Assembly (NCBI GenBank): GCA_006218035.1
Contig: VBWC01000001.1
Location: forward strand, 103,259 to 167,258
Origin: Gammaproteobacteria bacterium
Lineage (GTDB): Bacteria > Pseudomonadota > Gammaproteobacteria > VBWC01
Length of the DNA: 64,000 nucleotides
Reading direction: 5' to 3'
The notes under the pieces were generated by a model. The model ran no database searches. It was given only the letters and a program-made list of their open reading frames with translations, and had not been told where the DNA came from. Below are positions 28,307-40,014 of this stretch, piece after piece; position 1 is the first letter of the stretch; every line of letters starts with the position of its first letter. Position numbers and translations under genes: made by a program.

Positions 28307-28381
28307 CCGTTCGTGCTTCGACAAGCTCGGCACGAACAGACTATCAAGCGGCTAGCCGTTCGCCCTGAGCCTGTCGAAGGG
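28307..28381. repeat. Imperfect palindromic dispersed repeat between htpG and the Nudix gene
   Basis: Left arm 'ttcgacaagctcggcacgaa' and right arm 'cgccctgagcctgtcgaagg' are imperfect inverted copies of an element very common between genes of proteobacteria. It starts 50 bp upstream of the Nudix ATG and ends 49 bp after the htpG stop codon, and the Nudix track ORF reads through it. Confidence 0.75.
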
Positions 28382-28430
28382 CGCCAGTCGAAAGACAAAC
28401 AGCGTTCGACGGACGTTTTCCAACAAACTG

Positions 28431-30338
28431 CTAACGCGGCAGGATGATCCGCCGTTCGTCGCCGCTCAGCGTCAACAGCAGGTCGTTCAAACGGGCCACG
28501 AACGCCGCCGGATCATCGAGCTGCCCGCCTTCGCCGAGCAGCGCCTGATCGAACAGGATATGCGCCCAATCCGAGAAGCGCCGCTCGTCAGAGACATCCT
28601 TCAGTTTGCGCACCAACGGATGCTGCGGATTCACCTCCATGATCGGCTGGACATGATGCACGTCCTGACCGACGGTGCGGAGTATCCGCTCGAAATTCGT
28701 CCCCATCTCGTGCTCATCGACAACGAGACAGGTCGGTGACTTCGTTAACCGATGCGAGACGCGCACGTCCTTGACGCGCTGTGCAAGCGCCACTTTCAGC
28801 CGCGCCACGACGTCGGTCACCTCCGCCGCCGCCTGCTGCTGCGCGTCCTTCTCGGCCTGATCCGCGACATCGCCGAGGTCAAGATCGCCCTTCGCCACCG
28901 ACACCAGCGGCTTGCCGTCAAACTCGTTCAGATGCGTGATCAGCCATTCGTCGATACGGTCAGCGAGCAACAGAACCTCGACGCCTTTCTTGCGGAAAAT
29001 CTCCAGATGCGGGCTGTTCTTTGCCGCTGCAAAGCTCTCCGCGGTGACATAATAGATCTTGTCCTGCCCGTCTTTCATACGGGCGACGTAGTCGGCGAGC
29101 GCAACGTCCTGCGTGTCCGTATCGCTATGGGTCGACGCGAACCGCAACAGGCCGGCGATGCGCTCGCGATTGGCCGTATCCTCGATCGGCCCCTCCTTCA
29201 GCGCCCGGCCGAACTGTTGCCAGAATCCCGCGTACTTGTCCTTGTCGTTACGTGCGATATCCTCGATCAACCCCAGCACCTTCTTTACCGACGCCGCGCG
29301 CATCGTGTCGACCGCCTTGTTACGCTGCAAAATCTCCCGCGACACGTTCAACGGCAGATCGTCCGAGTCGATCACACCACGCACGAAACGCAGATAGTTC
29401 GGCATCAAATGCTCGGCATCGTCCATGATGAAAACGCGGCGCACGTAGAGCTTGATGCCGTGCTGGCGTTCACGATCCCACAGATCGAACGACGCATGCT
29501 TCGGCAGATAAAACAGACTGGTATAGGACTGCCTGCCCTCGACCTTGGAATGCACCCAGGCGAGCGGCTCATCGAAATCGTGGGCGACGTGTTTGTAGAA
29601 CTCGTGATATTCGCTGTCCTGGATATCCGCCTTGGGGCGCGTCCATAGCGCATTCGCGCGATTGACGGTGTCCTCGCCGGTGCCATCCGCCTTGTTCATG
29701 CGGATCGGCAACGAGATATGGTCGGAGTATTTGCGTATCACGTGTTGCAAACGCGATGCATCCAGAAAATCGTCTTCGTCCACACGCAGGTGCAGCGTCA
29801 CGTCGGTGCCGCGCAACGGCTTCTCGATTGTTTCGAGGGTATACGTGCCATCGCCCGTCGACTCCCAGCGCACTCCGTGTTCGGCGCCGAGTCCGCTACG
29901 GCGTGTCTCGACCGTCACGCGGCCGGCGACGATAAACGACGAGTAAAAACCGACGCCGAACTGGCCGATGAGCTGACGATCCTTCGCCTGATCCCCGGTC
30001 AGCGACGAGAGAAACTGCCGCGTACCCGATTTCGCGATCGTGCCGATGTTCTCGATCACTTCGTTGCGATTCATACCGACGCCGTTGTCCGACACCGTGA
30101 TCGTCCGCGCCTCCTTGTCGAACGCGACCCGTATGCGCAGGTCGCTGTCGCCCTCGAACAACGCATCGTCGGCCAGCGCCTCAAAACGCAACTTGTCGCA
30201 CGCGTCGGAACCGTTGGAAATCAGCTCGCGTAAAAATATTTCCTTGTTGGAGTACAGGGAATGAATCATCAGATCCAGCAGTTGCCGGACCTCGGCCTGG
30301 AACTCCAGTGTTTCTGTGTGCGCTGCTACCTTGGTCAT
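28431..30338 (-). CDS. htpG: Molecular chaperone HtpG (Hsp90)
   Basis: ATP-dependent cytosolic chaperone. The start is ATG 30338 ('[20 protein letters not shown]'), giving 635 residues against 624 in E. coli, with GGAG about 11 nt upstream. The track's 986-residue version only adds translated DNA antisense to pgm and should not be used. GHKL ATPase blocks are clear: '[19 protein letters not shown]', '[15 protein letters not shown]', '[14 protein letters not shown]'. The middle domain has '[17 protein letters not shown]' and '[19 protein letters not shown]'. A good promoter lies 44-72 bp upstream. Confidence 0.97.
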   Translation of the reverse strand: MTKVAAHTETLEFQAEVRQLLDLMIHSLYSNKEIFLRELISNGSDACDKLRFEALADDALFEGDSDLRIRVAFDKEARTITVSDNGVGMNRNEVIENIGTIAKSGTRQFLSSLTGDQAKDRQLIGQFGVGFYSSFIVAGRVTVETRRSGLGAEHGVRWESTGDGTYTLETIEKPLRGTDVTLHLRVDEDDFLDASRLQHVIRKYSDHISLPIRMNKADGTGEDTVNRANALWTRPKADIQDSEYHEFYKHVAHDFDEPLAWVHSKVEGRQSYTSLFYLPKHASFDLWDRERQHGIKLYVRRVFIMDDAEHLMPNYLRFVRGVIDSDDLPLNVSREILQRNKAVDTMRAASVKKVLGLIEDIARNDKDKYAGFWQQFGRALKEGPIEDTANRERIAGLLRFASTHSDTDTQDVALADYVARMKDGQDKIYYVTAESFAAAKNSPHLEIFRKKGVEVLLLADRIDEWLITHLNEFDGKPLVSVAKGDLDLGDVADQAEKDAQQQAAAEVTDVVARLKVALAQRVKDVRVSHRLTKSPTCLVVDEHEMGTNFERILRTVGQDVHHVQPIMEVNPQHPLVRKLKDVSDERRFSDWAHILFDQALLGEGGQLDDPAAFVARLNDLLLTLSGDERRIILPR

Positions 30339-30381
30339 ACCTGCCAGTTCTCCCGCCTGTTTCCGGAAATCGAATCCGGAA

Positions 30382-30410
30382 ATTATAACCGGGATGGTAA
30401 TTTTCGATAA
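30382..30410 (-). promoter_or_regulatory. Sigma70-type promoter candidate for htpG
   Basis: On the minus strand a perfect TATAAT (30382-30387) lies 17 bp after TTATCG (30405-30410, three of six matches to TTGACA), 44 bp before the htpG ATG. I did not find a clean sigma32-type CCCCAT -10, so heat control is not evident from this stretch. Confidence 0.5.
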
Positions 30411-30629
30411 GCCGGCTGGTGTATTCGGGCAGAATGCCCCGATTGATACCGGGCTTCCGACAGCGGTACACCCGGTAACGTCACGGTTCGATCGCGAAAG
30501 TGCCTGGAAAACAGGGAAAAACAAAATGACCGGTTTCAGGTGGCGTTTCGGGAAAATTTCGCCGAAGGATTTTAAAGCGTTTCCGGCCGCTGCCGCGCTC
30601 GATTTCGGCGCGTAATTGTGCTTGAATGA

Positions 30630-32276
<1,647 letters not shown>

Positions 32277-32347
32277 CGCCGCTCGTGCCTACCCGGTCAC
32301 CGCAGCGCCCGTCGCCGCTGCATGAACCCGCACCAACAGGAACCACG

Positions 32348-34771
32348 ATGACAGACACCCGCTATATCCGCCGTTTTGCCGAGCTTGGTAACCAGGACGT
32401 CGCGCTGGTCGGCGGCAAGAACGCGTCGCTCGGCGAGATGTATTGCACGCTGTCGCCTCATGGCGTGCGCGTTCCGAACGGCTTCGCGACCACGGCGACG
32501 GCCTATTACGACTTCCTCGATCACAACGCGCTGCGCGACCGGATCGAACAGGCACTCGCATCGCTTGACGTCGACGATGTGACGGCACTCGCCGCCACCG
32601 GCGCGCGCATTCGGGAATGGATCTCGCACGCCGAACTGCCTGAGCGTCTCGCCACGGAGATCGCCGCCGCCTACGAGGAACTCGCCGCCGAGTACGGCGC
32701 GAATCCCGATGTCGCCGTGCGCAGCTCGGCTACTGCGGAAGACCTGCCGACCGCGTCGTTCGCCGGCCAGCAGGAAACCTATCTGAATATCCGCAGCGCC
32801 AAACACCTGCTGGCGACCTGCCGTCAGGTGTATGCGTCGCTGTTCACCAACCGGGCGATCGCCTACCGCGTGCACCAGGGCTTTCGCCATATGGACGTCG
32901 CGTTATCCATCGGCGTGCAGAAAATGGTGCGCTCGGATCTAGGCGCCGCCGGCGTGATGTTCACCATCGACACCGAAACCGGATTTGCCGATGTGGTGCT
33001 GATCACCGCCGCCTATGGCCTGGGCGAGAACGTCGTACAGGGCACGGTCAATCCCGACGAGTTCTACGTGTTCAAGCCGACGCTGGCCGCCGGTTTCCGG
33101 CCGATCATCCAGCGCCAGCTCGGCGAAAAGGCCATCAAGATGATCTACACGCACGATCCGCTGGCCGGCGTGTCGACGCGCAACGTCGCGGTGCGCCGCG
33201 AGGAACGTAACCGCTTCGCACTGACCGACGACGAGGTACTGGAGCTTGCGCGCTACGCCGTCACGATCGAACAGCATTACTCGCGACTGGCCGGTCGGGC
33301 GACGCCGATGGACATCGAATGGGCCCGGGACGGCCAGACCGGCGAGCTGTTTATCGTGCAGGCCCGGCCGGAGACGGTGAAATCGCAGGCGGATAGCCGT
33401 TTCCAGGAGATCCACACGCTGCACGCACGCGGCCCCGTGCTGACGCGGGGTAAAAGCGTCGGCCAGAAGATCGGCGCCGGCCCGGCGCGCGTGATCCTCG
33501 AGGCGGCGCAAATGACCGATCTTCAGCCCGGCGAGGTGCTGGTCACCGACATCACCGACCCGGACTGGGAACCGGTGATGAAGATCGCCGCGGCCATCGT
33601 CACCAACCGCGGCGGGCGCACCTGCCATGCCGCCATCGTTGCGCGTGAACTCGGCATACCGGCGATCGTCGGCTGCGGTGACGCCACTGAAGTGATTGCA
33701 ACGGGCCAGGACGTCACCGTGTCGTGCGCGGAGGGCGATGTCGGTTACATCTACGAAGGCATACAGGCGTACACCACAGAAACGCTCGATATCGCCGACC
33801 TGCCGCGCCCGCGCACCGACATCATGGTCAACCTCGGCAACCCCGGCCAGGCATTCGAAACGGCGCGCCTGCCCTGCGACGGCGTCGGACTGGCACGGCT
33901 GGAATTCATCATCAACGACACCATCCGCGTACATCCGCGCGCCATTCTGGAGTACGACTCGCTGGACCGGGAAACACGCCGCTCGATCGACCGCCTCTGT
34001 GCCGGCTATCCGGATCGACGCCGTTTTTATGTCGACCGGCTGGCCGAAGGGATCGGCATGATCGCCGCCGCGTTCTATCCAAAACCGGTGATCGTGCGCA
34101 CCAGCGATTTCAAGTCGAATGAATACGCCGCATTGATCGGCGGCGCCACGTTCGAGCCGCACGAGGAAAACCCGATGATCGGCCTGCGCGGCGCCGCGCG
34201 TTATTTTTCAAAACAGTTCGCCGAGTGCTTTGCGATGGAATGCGAGGCGCTGCGCCAGGTGCGTGAAACCATGGGACTGGACAACGTCATCGTCCTGATC
34301 CCGTTCGTGCGCAGCGTTGCCGAGGCGCGTGCAGTGCTGGACCTGATGGCGCAACACGGACTCGAGCGCGGGCGGAACGGACTGAAGATCTACATGATGT
34401 GCGAGATACCATCGAACGCGCTGCTCGCGGGGCAGTTTCTCGAACTGTTCGACGGCTACTCGATCGGCTCCAACGATCTCACCCAGCTGACGCTGGGCGT
34501 CGATCGCGATTCTAACCTGGTGACCGGCCATGACGAGCGCGACGCCGCGGTGATGCTGCTGATGGAGGTCGCGATCGAGGCGTGCCGCGAGCGGGACAAG
34601 TACATCGGTATCTGCGGACAGGCACCGTCCGATTTCCCCGAAATCACGGAACGACTGGTGCGGCTCGGCATCAGCTCGATCTCGCTGAACCCGGACAGCG
34701 TGATCCGCATGACGACGCTGGCGGCGGAAGTGGAACGCGATCTCGCCCAACCGTCCGCCAGGGCCGGTTAG
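32348..34771 (+). CDS. ppsA: Phosphoenolpyruvate synthase
   Basis: Converts pyruvate plus ATP to PEP, AMP and phosphate for gluconeogenesis. The start is ATG 32348, with AGGA 7 nt upstream, giving about 807 residues (E. coli 792). N-terminal ATP-grasp part: '[12 protein letters not shown]', '[20 protein letters not shown]'. Central phospho-histidine domain: '[20 protein letters not shown]'. C-terminal PEP-binding barrel: '[11 protein letters not shown]', '[12 protein letters not shown]' and the catalytic Cys in '[12 protein letters not shown]'. It probably shares a transcript with pgm. Confidence 0.97.
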   Translation: MTDTRYIRRFAELGNQDVALVGGKNASLGEMYCTLSPHGVRVPNGFATTATAYYDFLDHNALRDRIEQALASLDVDDVTALAATGARIREWISHAELPERLATEIAAAYEELAAEYGANPDVAVRSSATAEDLPTASFAGQQETYLNIRSAKHLLATCRQVYASLFTNRAIAYRVHQGFRHMDVALSIGVQKMVRSDLGAAGVMFTIDTETGFADVVLITAAYGLGENVVQGTVNPDEFYVFKPTLAAGFRPIIQRQLGEKAIKMIYTHDPLAGVSTRNVAVRREERNRFALTDDEVLELARYAVTIEQHYSRLAGRATPMDIEWARDGQTGELFIVQARPETVKSQADSRFQEIHTLHARGPVLTRGKSVGQKIGAGPARVILEAAQMTDLQPGEVLVTDITDPDWEPVMKIAAAIVTNRGGRTCHAAIVARELGIPAIVGCGDATEVIATGQDVTVSCAEGDVGYIYEGIQAYTTETLDIADLPRPRTDIMVNLGNPGQAFETARLPCDGVGLARLEFIINDTIRVHPRAILEYDSLDRETRRSIDRLCAGYPDRRRFYVDRLAEGIGMIAAAFYPKPVIVRTSDFKSNEYAALIGGATFEPHEENPMIGLRGAARYFSKQFAECFAMECEALRQVRETMGLDNVIVLIPFVRSVAEARAVLDLMAQHGLERGRNGLKIYMMCEIPSNALLAGQFLELFDGYSIGSNDLTQLTLGVDRDSNLVTGHDERDAAVMLLMEVAIEACRERDKYIGICGQAPSDFPEITERLVRLGISSISLNPDSVIRMTTLAAEVERDLAQPSARAG

Positions 34772-34796
34772 GCAACGCTTAGGGAAGCCCTGATGT

Positions 34797-35110
34797 GTCA
34801 TCATTCCGGGCCCTGCTTTCGCAGGGGCAGGCTGCGCGTAGCGGACGAGCCCATGGATGGGCGAGGTACGAGTCCACGGACGGACGAGGTAGAGTCCTGC
34901 CGGGAGCAAGGACCGAGACCACGTCCGGAACCAGTGGTCGAGACGCGAAATCCAGTGTCTTTAATCCAGCAAATTGCTGGATTCCGGCTTTCGCCGGAAT
35001 GACATCAAAAGAATAAATCAGACCTTCCCGAGTATCGCGATCAATCCGTCGTTCCCGTGAACGCGCGGCTGCGGGGATGCAGGAGGCACGAGCCCATGAA
35101 CCGGCGAGTA
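34797..35110. repeat. Composite dispersed repeat filling the ppsA-porin gap
   Basis: This 364-bp gap has no gene. It holds a composite element like the one at 19.2 kb: 'gtcatcattccgg' at the left, 'gagcccatggatgggcgagg' at 34847, and an imperfect copy 'gagcccatgaaccggcgag' at 35090. 'gtcgagacgcgaaatccag' and a right-end hairpin ('attccggctttcgccggaat') also belong to it. A 'ccagcaaattgctgg' palindrome precedes the right end. No transposase or target duplication is visible. Confidence 0.8.
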
Positions 35111-35135
35111 GCGTCAGGCCGGGGGCGAAGACCCG

Positions 35136-36224
35136 CTAAAACATCAGGAACGCCCAGCTCAAGGTCCATGTATTCACGTCTTTGGTACCGCCGTCCGGAT
35201 TGAACTTTTTATATTCGACAAACATCGCATTGCTTTCATCGAGATCGAAACGTGCGACCGCCACTTCGTGCGTGCCCGCCGTGGTCCCCAGCAGCGTGAA
35301 ATAGGCGTCCGCCGGGTTATCGATGGTCAGATCCTCATGACGGTAGATCACCTTCACGACGTCGGTAATCCGATAACCGAACTGGGCATAGTACGCCGTC
35401 GCCGTGCCGTCAAAACCGGTGCCCAGCTCATCGGTATTGTCGTAATTGTAATACTCGGCAAGAATATCAAACCTGCCCGGCACGTAGCGGAAATCCACCC
35501 CGGTGACCACCTGACCGACCAATTGCTGTGCGGCGGTACCGCAGGCACTGCACGAATCGAACACCGGATTACTCATCGCGAATATCCCGACACTGATGTT
35601 CTGGTCCGGGAATTCCACCAGACCCCGCGCACCCACCAAAAAATTCTCGCCGGGCGCCGACACGTTGTTCACATCGATCTCGCGCGGTACCACTGCCGAC
35701 GTGTCTAGCGACGACGCGTTGCCGAAAAAGAGCTCGTAGCCAAGATCACTATGGCCGAGGTCTACCGTGCCGGTCGCCATCATGCCGATCACATGCATGG
35801 GCAGCGTCGCGCTGGCGCCGTCCTCGAACTCGAGAAACGACGGCCGTGATACCGAGTCCTGCATCAGCACACCATGATGAAAATTCCGGTTCCAGTACCC
35901 CAGCGGCGCATGATAACGACCCGCGCCCAGCGTAAAGGCGTCGTTGAACCGGCGGCTGATATACAACCGCTCCAGGTCGACGACAATCTCGTTGCTGCTG
36001 CCGGTCTCCAGGACATACTCGACAAACACCGAGGTGCTGTCGTTGATCTTCTGCATCGCATACAGATCGAACTGGCCCAGGGCGAAGCTCTCTTCAACGG
36101 CCGTAGCGTTTGAATCGATGAAGCGGATGTCGCCGAATGCGCCGAATTCGACACTGTAAGCCGACGGCCCGGCAGTCCATAGAAACAGGCCAATCACAGC
36201 GGCGGCTATTCTTCGCAGATTCAT
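35136..36224 (-). CDS. Outer-membrane beta-barrel porin-like protein
   Basis: 362 residues with a signal peptide ('IAAAVIGLFLWTAGPSAYS') and mature start 'VEFGAFGDIRF'. Alternating amphipathic strands run throughout, and the C-terminal residue is Phe in 'WTLSWAFLMF', the usual BAM signal. 'GAGRYHAPLGYWNRNFHHG' is typical of porins that sit near carbon or anion uptake genes, but I cannot name a substrate. A good GGAGG lies 8 nt before the ATG. It follows a PstS-like gene by 52 bp and a chemoreceptor lies upstream, so the three may sense or take up the same solute. Confidence 0.8.
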   Translation of the reverse strand: MNLRRIAAAVIGLFLWTAGPSAYSVEFGAFGDIRFIDSNATAVEESFALGQFDLYAMQKINDSTSVFVEYVLETGSSNEIVVDLERLYISRRFNDAFTLGAGRYHAPLGYWNRNFHHGVLMQDSVSRPSFLEFEDGASATLPMHVIGMMATGTVDLGHSDLGYELFFGNASSLDTSAVVPREIDVNNVSAPGENFLVGARGLVEFPDQNISVGIFAMSNPVFDSCSACGTAAQQLVGQVVTGVDFRYVPGRFDILAEYYNYDNTDELGTGFDGTATAYYAQFGYRITDVVKVIYRHEDLTIDNPADAYFTLLGTTAGTHEVAVARFDLDESNAMFVEYKKFNPDGGTKDVNTWTLSWAFLMF

Positions 36225-36276
36225 TCCTGATTCCTCCCTCCGTGTGAATTCTGACAGGCTTCCGCGTCAGGCTACG

Positions 36277-36723
36277 TTATGGTCGCAGCAGCACCTTGAC
36301 CGAGCCGTCAACAGCGGTCTCATCGATATACCCGATCCCGTCAGGGAATCGGGACAACCATTTCTTGACGGCCGCATCATCCATGACAACCGGCGGCGGC
36401 ACACCGTTACCGGTAAAGATCTGCTTGGCCCAATAGGCCTTGGCCTGCTCCGGTGTCTTGTGCAGCACCTTCTGATAAAACTCGGTTCTGGCGGGGCGTT
36501 GCTCGGCCTGATCGATCACCTTGCAGGGCGTACCATCCGGCAAGCGGGGGGCCGCGGCGGTAAAGATCTCCTTGATCTGCTCCGCGGTCAGCGTATCTAC
36601 GGCCAGCGATGGATTGGCGATCACGACAACATCCGCCGATACCGCAGCGGCACTGCCCAGCAAGCCGAGGGAAAGAATGATTATGCGACCCGCCCGACAG
36701 ATGTTGATCCCTGTTACCGCCAT
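36277..36723 (-). CDS. PstS-like periplasmic substrate-binding domain protein (copy 3)
   Basis: 148 residues with a signal peptide ('IIILSLGLLGSAAAVSA'), then 'DVVVIANPSLAVDTLTAEQI', 'KEIFTAAAPRLPDGTPCKVI', 'AYWAKQIFTGNGVPPPV' and 'GIGYIDETAVDGSVKVLL'. It aligns over its whole length with copies 1 and 2 at 22.7-23.6 kb, but the 'IFLGKI' motif is replaced. It is upstream of the porin gene in the same direction and downstream of the chemoreceptor. Again no ABC transporter genes accompany it. Confidence 0.78.
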   Translation of the reverse strand: MAVTGINICRAGRIIILSLGLLGSAAAVSADVVVIANPSLAVDTLTAEQIKEIFTAAAPRLPDGTPCKVIDQAEQRPARTEFYQKVLHKTPEQAKAYWAKQIFTGNGVPPPVVMDDAAVKKWLSRFPDGIGYIDETAVDGSVKVLLRP

Positions 36724-36857
36724 GTCGACACCAGCCCGTTCCAGTTTTAATACGAGGCAATACCGATGGTTTTACTGGATCGCCGGGCGTAACGCAAGCA
36801 GCGGGCGGGCTTGAGAATTGTTATCAAATCCATGCCGCCGCAGAGGATGGCGGGCTG

Positions 36858-38477
36858 TCAGACCTTGAACTTACCCACCAGTGTTTGCACCTGCAGCGCG
36901 AAACTCGACAATTGCTCACTGCTCGTTGCGGCCTGGCGCGCACCCTCCGCAGTGTCCGACGCCACGTCGCGTATCGCGACGATGTTCTTGTTGATTTCTT
37001 CCGCCACCGCCTCCTGTTCCTCGGCGGCGGTCGCGATCTGGGTGTTCATACTGGTTATCGTGTCGATACGGTCGGCAATCGATTCAAACGTGGTGCCGGC
37101 CTTCGCCACCTGTTCCACGGTCTTTTGCGCCTGCGTCACACCCTGCTCCATGGTATGCACCGCGCCATCCGCGGCGGTTTGCAAGCGCTCGATCAACTGG
37201 CGAATTTCCTGCGTCGAGTCCTGCGTGCGTTGCGCGAGGGTGCGCACCTCGTCGGCAACCACCGCAAAGCCGCGGCCGTACTCACCGGCGCGGGCCGCCT
37301 CGATTGCCGCGTTCAACGCCAGCAGATTGGTCTGCTCTGCGATCCCCCGGATGACATCGAGGACCGCGCCGACATTATGGCTGTCGCGCTCAAGCTGATG
37401 AATGGCCAGCGACGCCGTGTTCACGTCTGACGCGAGCCGCTTGATCGAACCCACCGTTTCCGCAACCAGTACGCGCCCGGCCTTGCCGTCCTGGCTCGCC
37501 TCCTCGGCGGCCGACTGCGCGCGCACCGCATTCCGCGCGATATCCTGTACCGTCGTCACCATCTGGTGCATCGACGTGAGAATCTGCTCGAGCTCTTGCT
37601 GCTGCCGTTCGACGCCGGAATCGGTGGTCTCGGCGATAGCCTTCACTTCCAGTGCCGCACCGCTCAGTTGCGCCGTAGAACCGACCAGCTGCCGGATGAT
37701 GGATTGCAACTTCGCGATGAAATCGTTCAACGCGCCGACCATCGCGCCGACCTCGTCATTGCTGCGGCTTTCCAGTCGCCGCGTCAGATCGCCCTCGCCG
37801 GCGGCCATCTCGCGCAAGGTCGTCATGGCTCCTCGTATATTGTCGGTAATCGAGCTGCTGATCAGCACGGAAATAACGATCAACAGCAGCACGGACATCA
37901 GGCCGGAAACAATCCCCAGGCTTAGCGCGCGGTCGGAGGCGTCATTGGCTTCGCGGATCGTCTGCGTGAAGTTTTGGTAGCGCTCCTCACGGAACTGTTT
38001 CAGCTCCAGCGCCAGCTGATCATAGGTATCGGCCATCTTCTGCGCCGCCGGCCGCAGGGCATCGGGTGACATCGCGTTCAACATCATCCCGCTGGAGACA
38101 CTGACCGCAGCGTCATAGTAGGCGGAAAACAGGGTACCGAGGCGGCTGACGTCGTCCGTCACCTCGGCATCGATTGCCGACAGCCGGGTGAATGTCGCAC
38201 GCAGCGCGGTAGCCTGGTTCGCCGCTTCCGCCCTGAGATCTTCGTCTGCCGCGGCGACCGCACCGACCAGCGCGTCGCGGGTGCGTGCCAGACTGGCGAT
38301 CGCCCGATCGGCGTTTTCCAGCAACGGGAAGGAAACATCCTGAATGTATTTGAGACGACTGGCGTTGCCGCCGGTGACAACATAATTCACGCCCAGCGTC
38401 ACGGCAAACCCGAGCAGCGCGATGACCACCACCGACGAAAACTTCAGCCGGATCGGCAGATTCAATATCCAGTTCAT
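36858..38477 (-). CDS. Methyl-accepting chemotaxis protein
   Basis: Transmembrane chemoreceptor of 539 residues. First membrane helix at about 10-32 ('[22 protein letters not shown]'), a periplasmic four-helix-bundle-like domain at 35-185, second helix at 187-210 ('[19 protein letters not shown]'), HAMP at 212-265, and a long coiled-coil signalling domain. The conserved tip is '[20 protein letters not shown]' followed by '[17 protein letters not shown]'. No C-terminal CheR-tethering pentapeptide is seen; the protein ends 'LVGKFKV'. It is upstream of a PstS-like protein and a porin, which suggests the ligand enters through that porin. Confidence 0.94.
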   Translation of the reverse strand: MNWILNLPIRLKFSSVVVIALLGFAVTLGVNYVVTGGNASRLKYIQDVSFPLLENADRAIASLARTRDALVGAVAAADEDLRAEAANQATALRATFTRLSAIDAEVTDDVSRLGTLFSAYYDAAVSVSSGMMLNAMSPDALRPAAQKMADTYDQLALELKQFREERYQNFTQTIREANDASDRALSLGIVSGLMSVLLLIVISVLISSSITDNIRGAMTTLREMAAGEGDLTRRLESRSNDEVGAMVGALNDFIAKLQSIIRQLVGSTAQLSGAALEVKAIAETTDSGVERQQQELEQILTSMHQMVTTVQDIARNAVRAQSAAEEASQDGKAGRVLVAETVGSIKRLASDVNTASLAIHQLERDSHNVGAVLDVIRGIAEQTNLLALNAAIEAARAGEYGRGFAVVADEVRTLAQRTQDSTQEIRQLIERLQTAADGAVHTMEQGVTQAQKTVEQVAKAGTTFESIADRIDTITSMNTQIATAAEEQEAVAEEINKNIVAIRDVASDTAEGARQAATSSEQLSSFALQVQTLVGKFKV

Positions 38478-38680
38478 TCCATGTGACTCCGCTGCCGCCG
38501 TCGTTTGGAAAACCCGGCGACAGTGGCGATGAAGGTATCCGTAGACTACGCCTCCAACACCACTTTTTTAATCCATATCAACGCCTTTATCGTCCAATAG
38601 ACGTGAGTCATGAGGGCGGCAATCGCCGGCGATTATCACGGGGATATCGCAATGAACCCGGAATCCGCCAACCGCCTTGT

Positions 38681-39898
38681 TTAAGCGCGGATCCGCAGCG
38701 CTACCAGCAGATCCATCACGTTCGTGCCGGTCGGACCGGTACCAACCAGGTCGCCGGCGGCGTCAAGAAAGCGGCCGGAATCGGCCGCTTTCAGGCTCTC
38801 GCCGCTGTTCAGCCCGGCACGTTCGCCCCGCATGATGGTGTCGCCGTCAATAATCGCGCCGGCGTCTCGGCCGGGCCCGTCGCCGCCGTCGGTAGCGCCC
38901 GCAAGAAACAGCAGGTCCGCACGGCCAGCCATTTCGCCGGCCACGGCGAGCGCCAGATGCTGGTTGCGACCGCCACGGCCGGGGCGATCCGGCAACATTA
39001 CGGTGGTTTCGCCGCTCCAGACGTGGATACCGGGCCCCGCTGCCATCGCGAATTTCGCGAGCCGCCGTCCCTCTATCGCCGCGTCGCCGGTGACCAGGCC
39101 CTCGTGCGCGGTAACGTCATAGCCCAAACGGCATGCGGCGTTCGCCGCAGCGCGGCGCGCCAGCGCAGCACTCGCGACGATCTGCGTGGCAACGCCCGCA
39201 AATTCAGGCCCGGCACCGTCGGGCACGGGAGCCGCGGCCGACATCAGACGGGCCAGCCATGGCGGTAAATGCGCGGGCAGCAACCGGTCGTCAGCCGCGT
39301 CCGCGACCAACAGGCCCGAGCCGATGTCGCCGACTACATCACCGGGCACGTCCGAGATCAGCAGGTTGAGCGTGCGGCGGCCGCCCAGATGGCGCGCGAG
39401 ACGTCCGCCCTTGATACAGGACAGGCGTTTGCGTACCCGGTTGATCGCATCGATCGGCAACCCCGCGCCCTGCAACCACTGATTGGCGCGCGCCAGATCC
39501 GCGAGGCCGATTCCGCGCGGCAATAGTTCCACCAGCGCGGACGCGCCACCCGAGACGAGGAACAACAATGTCGCATCGGCCGGTGCGCCGGCGATGAATT
39601 CCACGAGACGCGCACCGGCCTCGAGGCTGTGTTCGTCGGGAATCGGATGACCGGCCTCGATAATCGTCAGTCGCTGATGTGAAGATACCGGCGGCTCGAC
39701 GTAGCCGTGTTTCGTGACCACCAGACCGCGCTCGATTTGCCCGCCCAGCACATCGAGCGCGCCCAGCGTCATCGCACTCGCGGCCTTGCCGATCGCGACC
39801 ACTAGCACCGGGGAATCGAACGCGATATCGAGCAACGCGGCACGCACGCAGTCCCGCCCGTGCACGGCAGCTATCGCCGCCTGATAGATTTCCCGCAA
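38681..39898 (-). CDS. Glycerate 2-kinase (GckA/TtuD, MOFRL family)
   Basis: Phosphorylates D-glycerate, feeding glyoxylate- or serine-derived carbon into glycolysis. Landmarks are 'LVVAIGKAASAMTLGAL', 'VVTKHGYVEPP', 'IIEAGHPIPDEHSLEAGARL', 'LVSGGASALVELL', 'ISDVPGDVVGDIGSGL' and the C-terminal MOFRL-type 'GRGGRNQHLALAVAGEM' and 'GATDGGDGPGRDAGAIID'. The frame has no ATG at its 5' end. The listed start is TTG 39898 without a Shine-Dalgarno, and the frame stays open for 20 more codons upstream without a usual start codon. A short ATG frame at 39965 runs just ahead in another frame. The true start is uncertain; the downstream homology is not. Confidence 0.88.
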   Translation of the reverse strand: MREIYQAAIAAVHGRDCVRAALLDIAFDSPVLVVAIGKAASAMTLGALDVLGGQIERGLVVTKHGYVEPPVSSHQRLTIIEAGHPIPDEHSLEAGARLVEFIAGAPADATLLFLVSGGASALVELLPRGIGLADLARANQWLQGAGLPIDAINRVRKRLSCIKGGRLARHLGGRRTLNLLISDVPGDVVGDIGSGLLVADAADDRLLPAHLPPWLARLMSAAAPVPDGAGPEFAGVATQIVASAALARRAAANAACRLGYDVTAHEGLVTGDAAIEGRRLAKFAMAAGPGIHVWSGETTVMLPDRPGRGGRNQHLALAVAGEMAGRADLLFLAGATDGGDGPGRDAGAIIDGDTIMRGERAGLNSGESLKAADSGRFLDAAGDLVGTGPTGTNVMDLLVALRIRA

Positions 39899-40014
39899 GT
39901 GCCGGCGTTCGCTGGTCAGCAGCGTACTAGTCTCCGCAGTACCGGACAGATAGAAGCGTGCTCATGCGATGAGGATAGGCCACGCGCACCTGCATTCGCA
40001 CCACCACCGGCTGG

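Noticed and set aside
28258-28398. N-terminal extension of the Nudix ORF
   Set aside because: It is translated from the dispersed 'ttcgacaagctc' repeat and flanking DNA. The Nudix domain starts at ATG 28257.
32939-34162. 407-aa minus-strand ORF over ppsA
   Set aside because: Shadow of ppsA: His/Arg/Asp-rich composition of an antisense frame and no recognisable motif.
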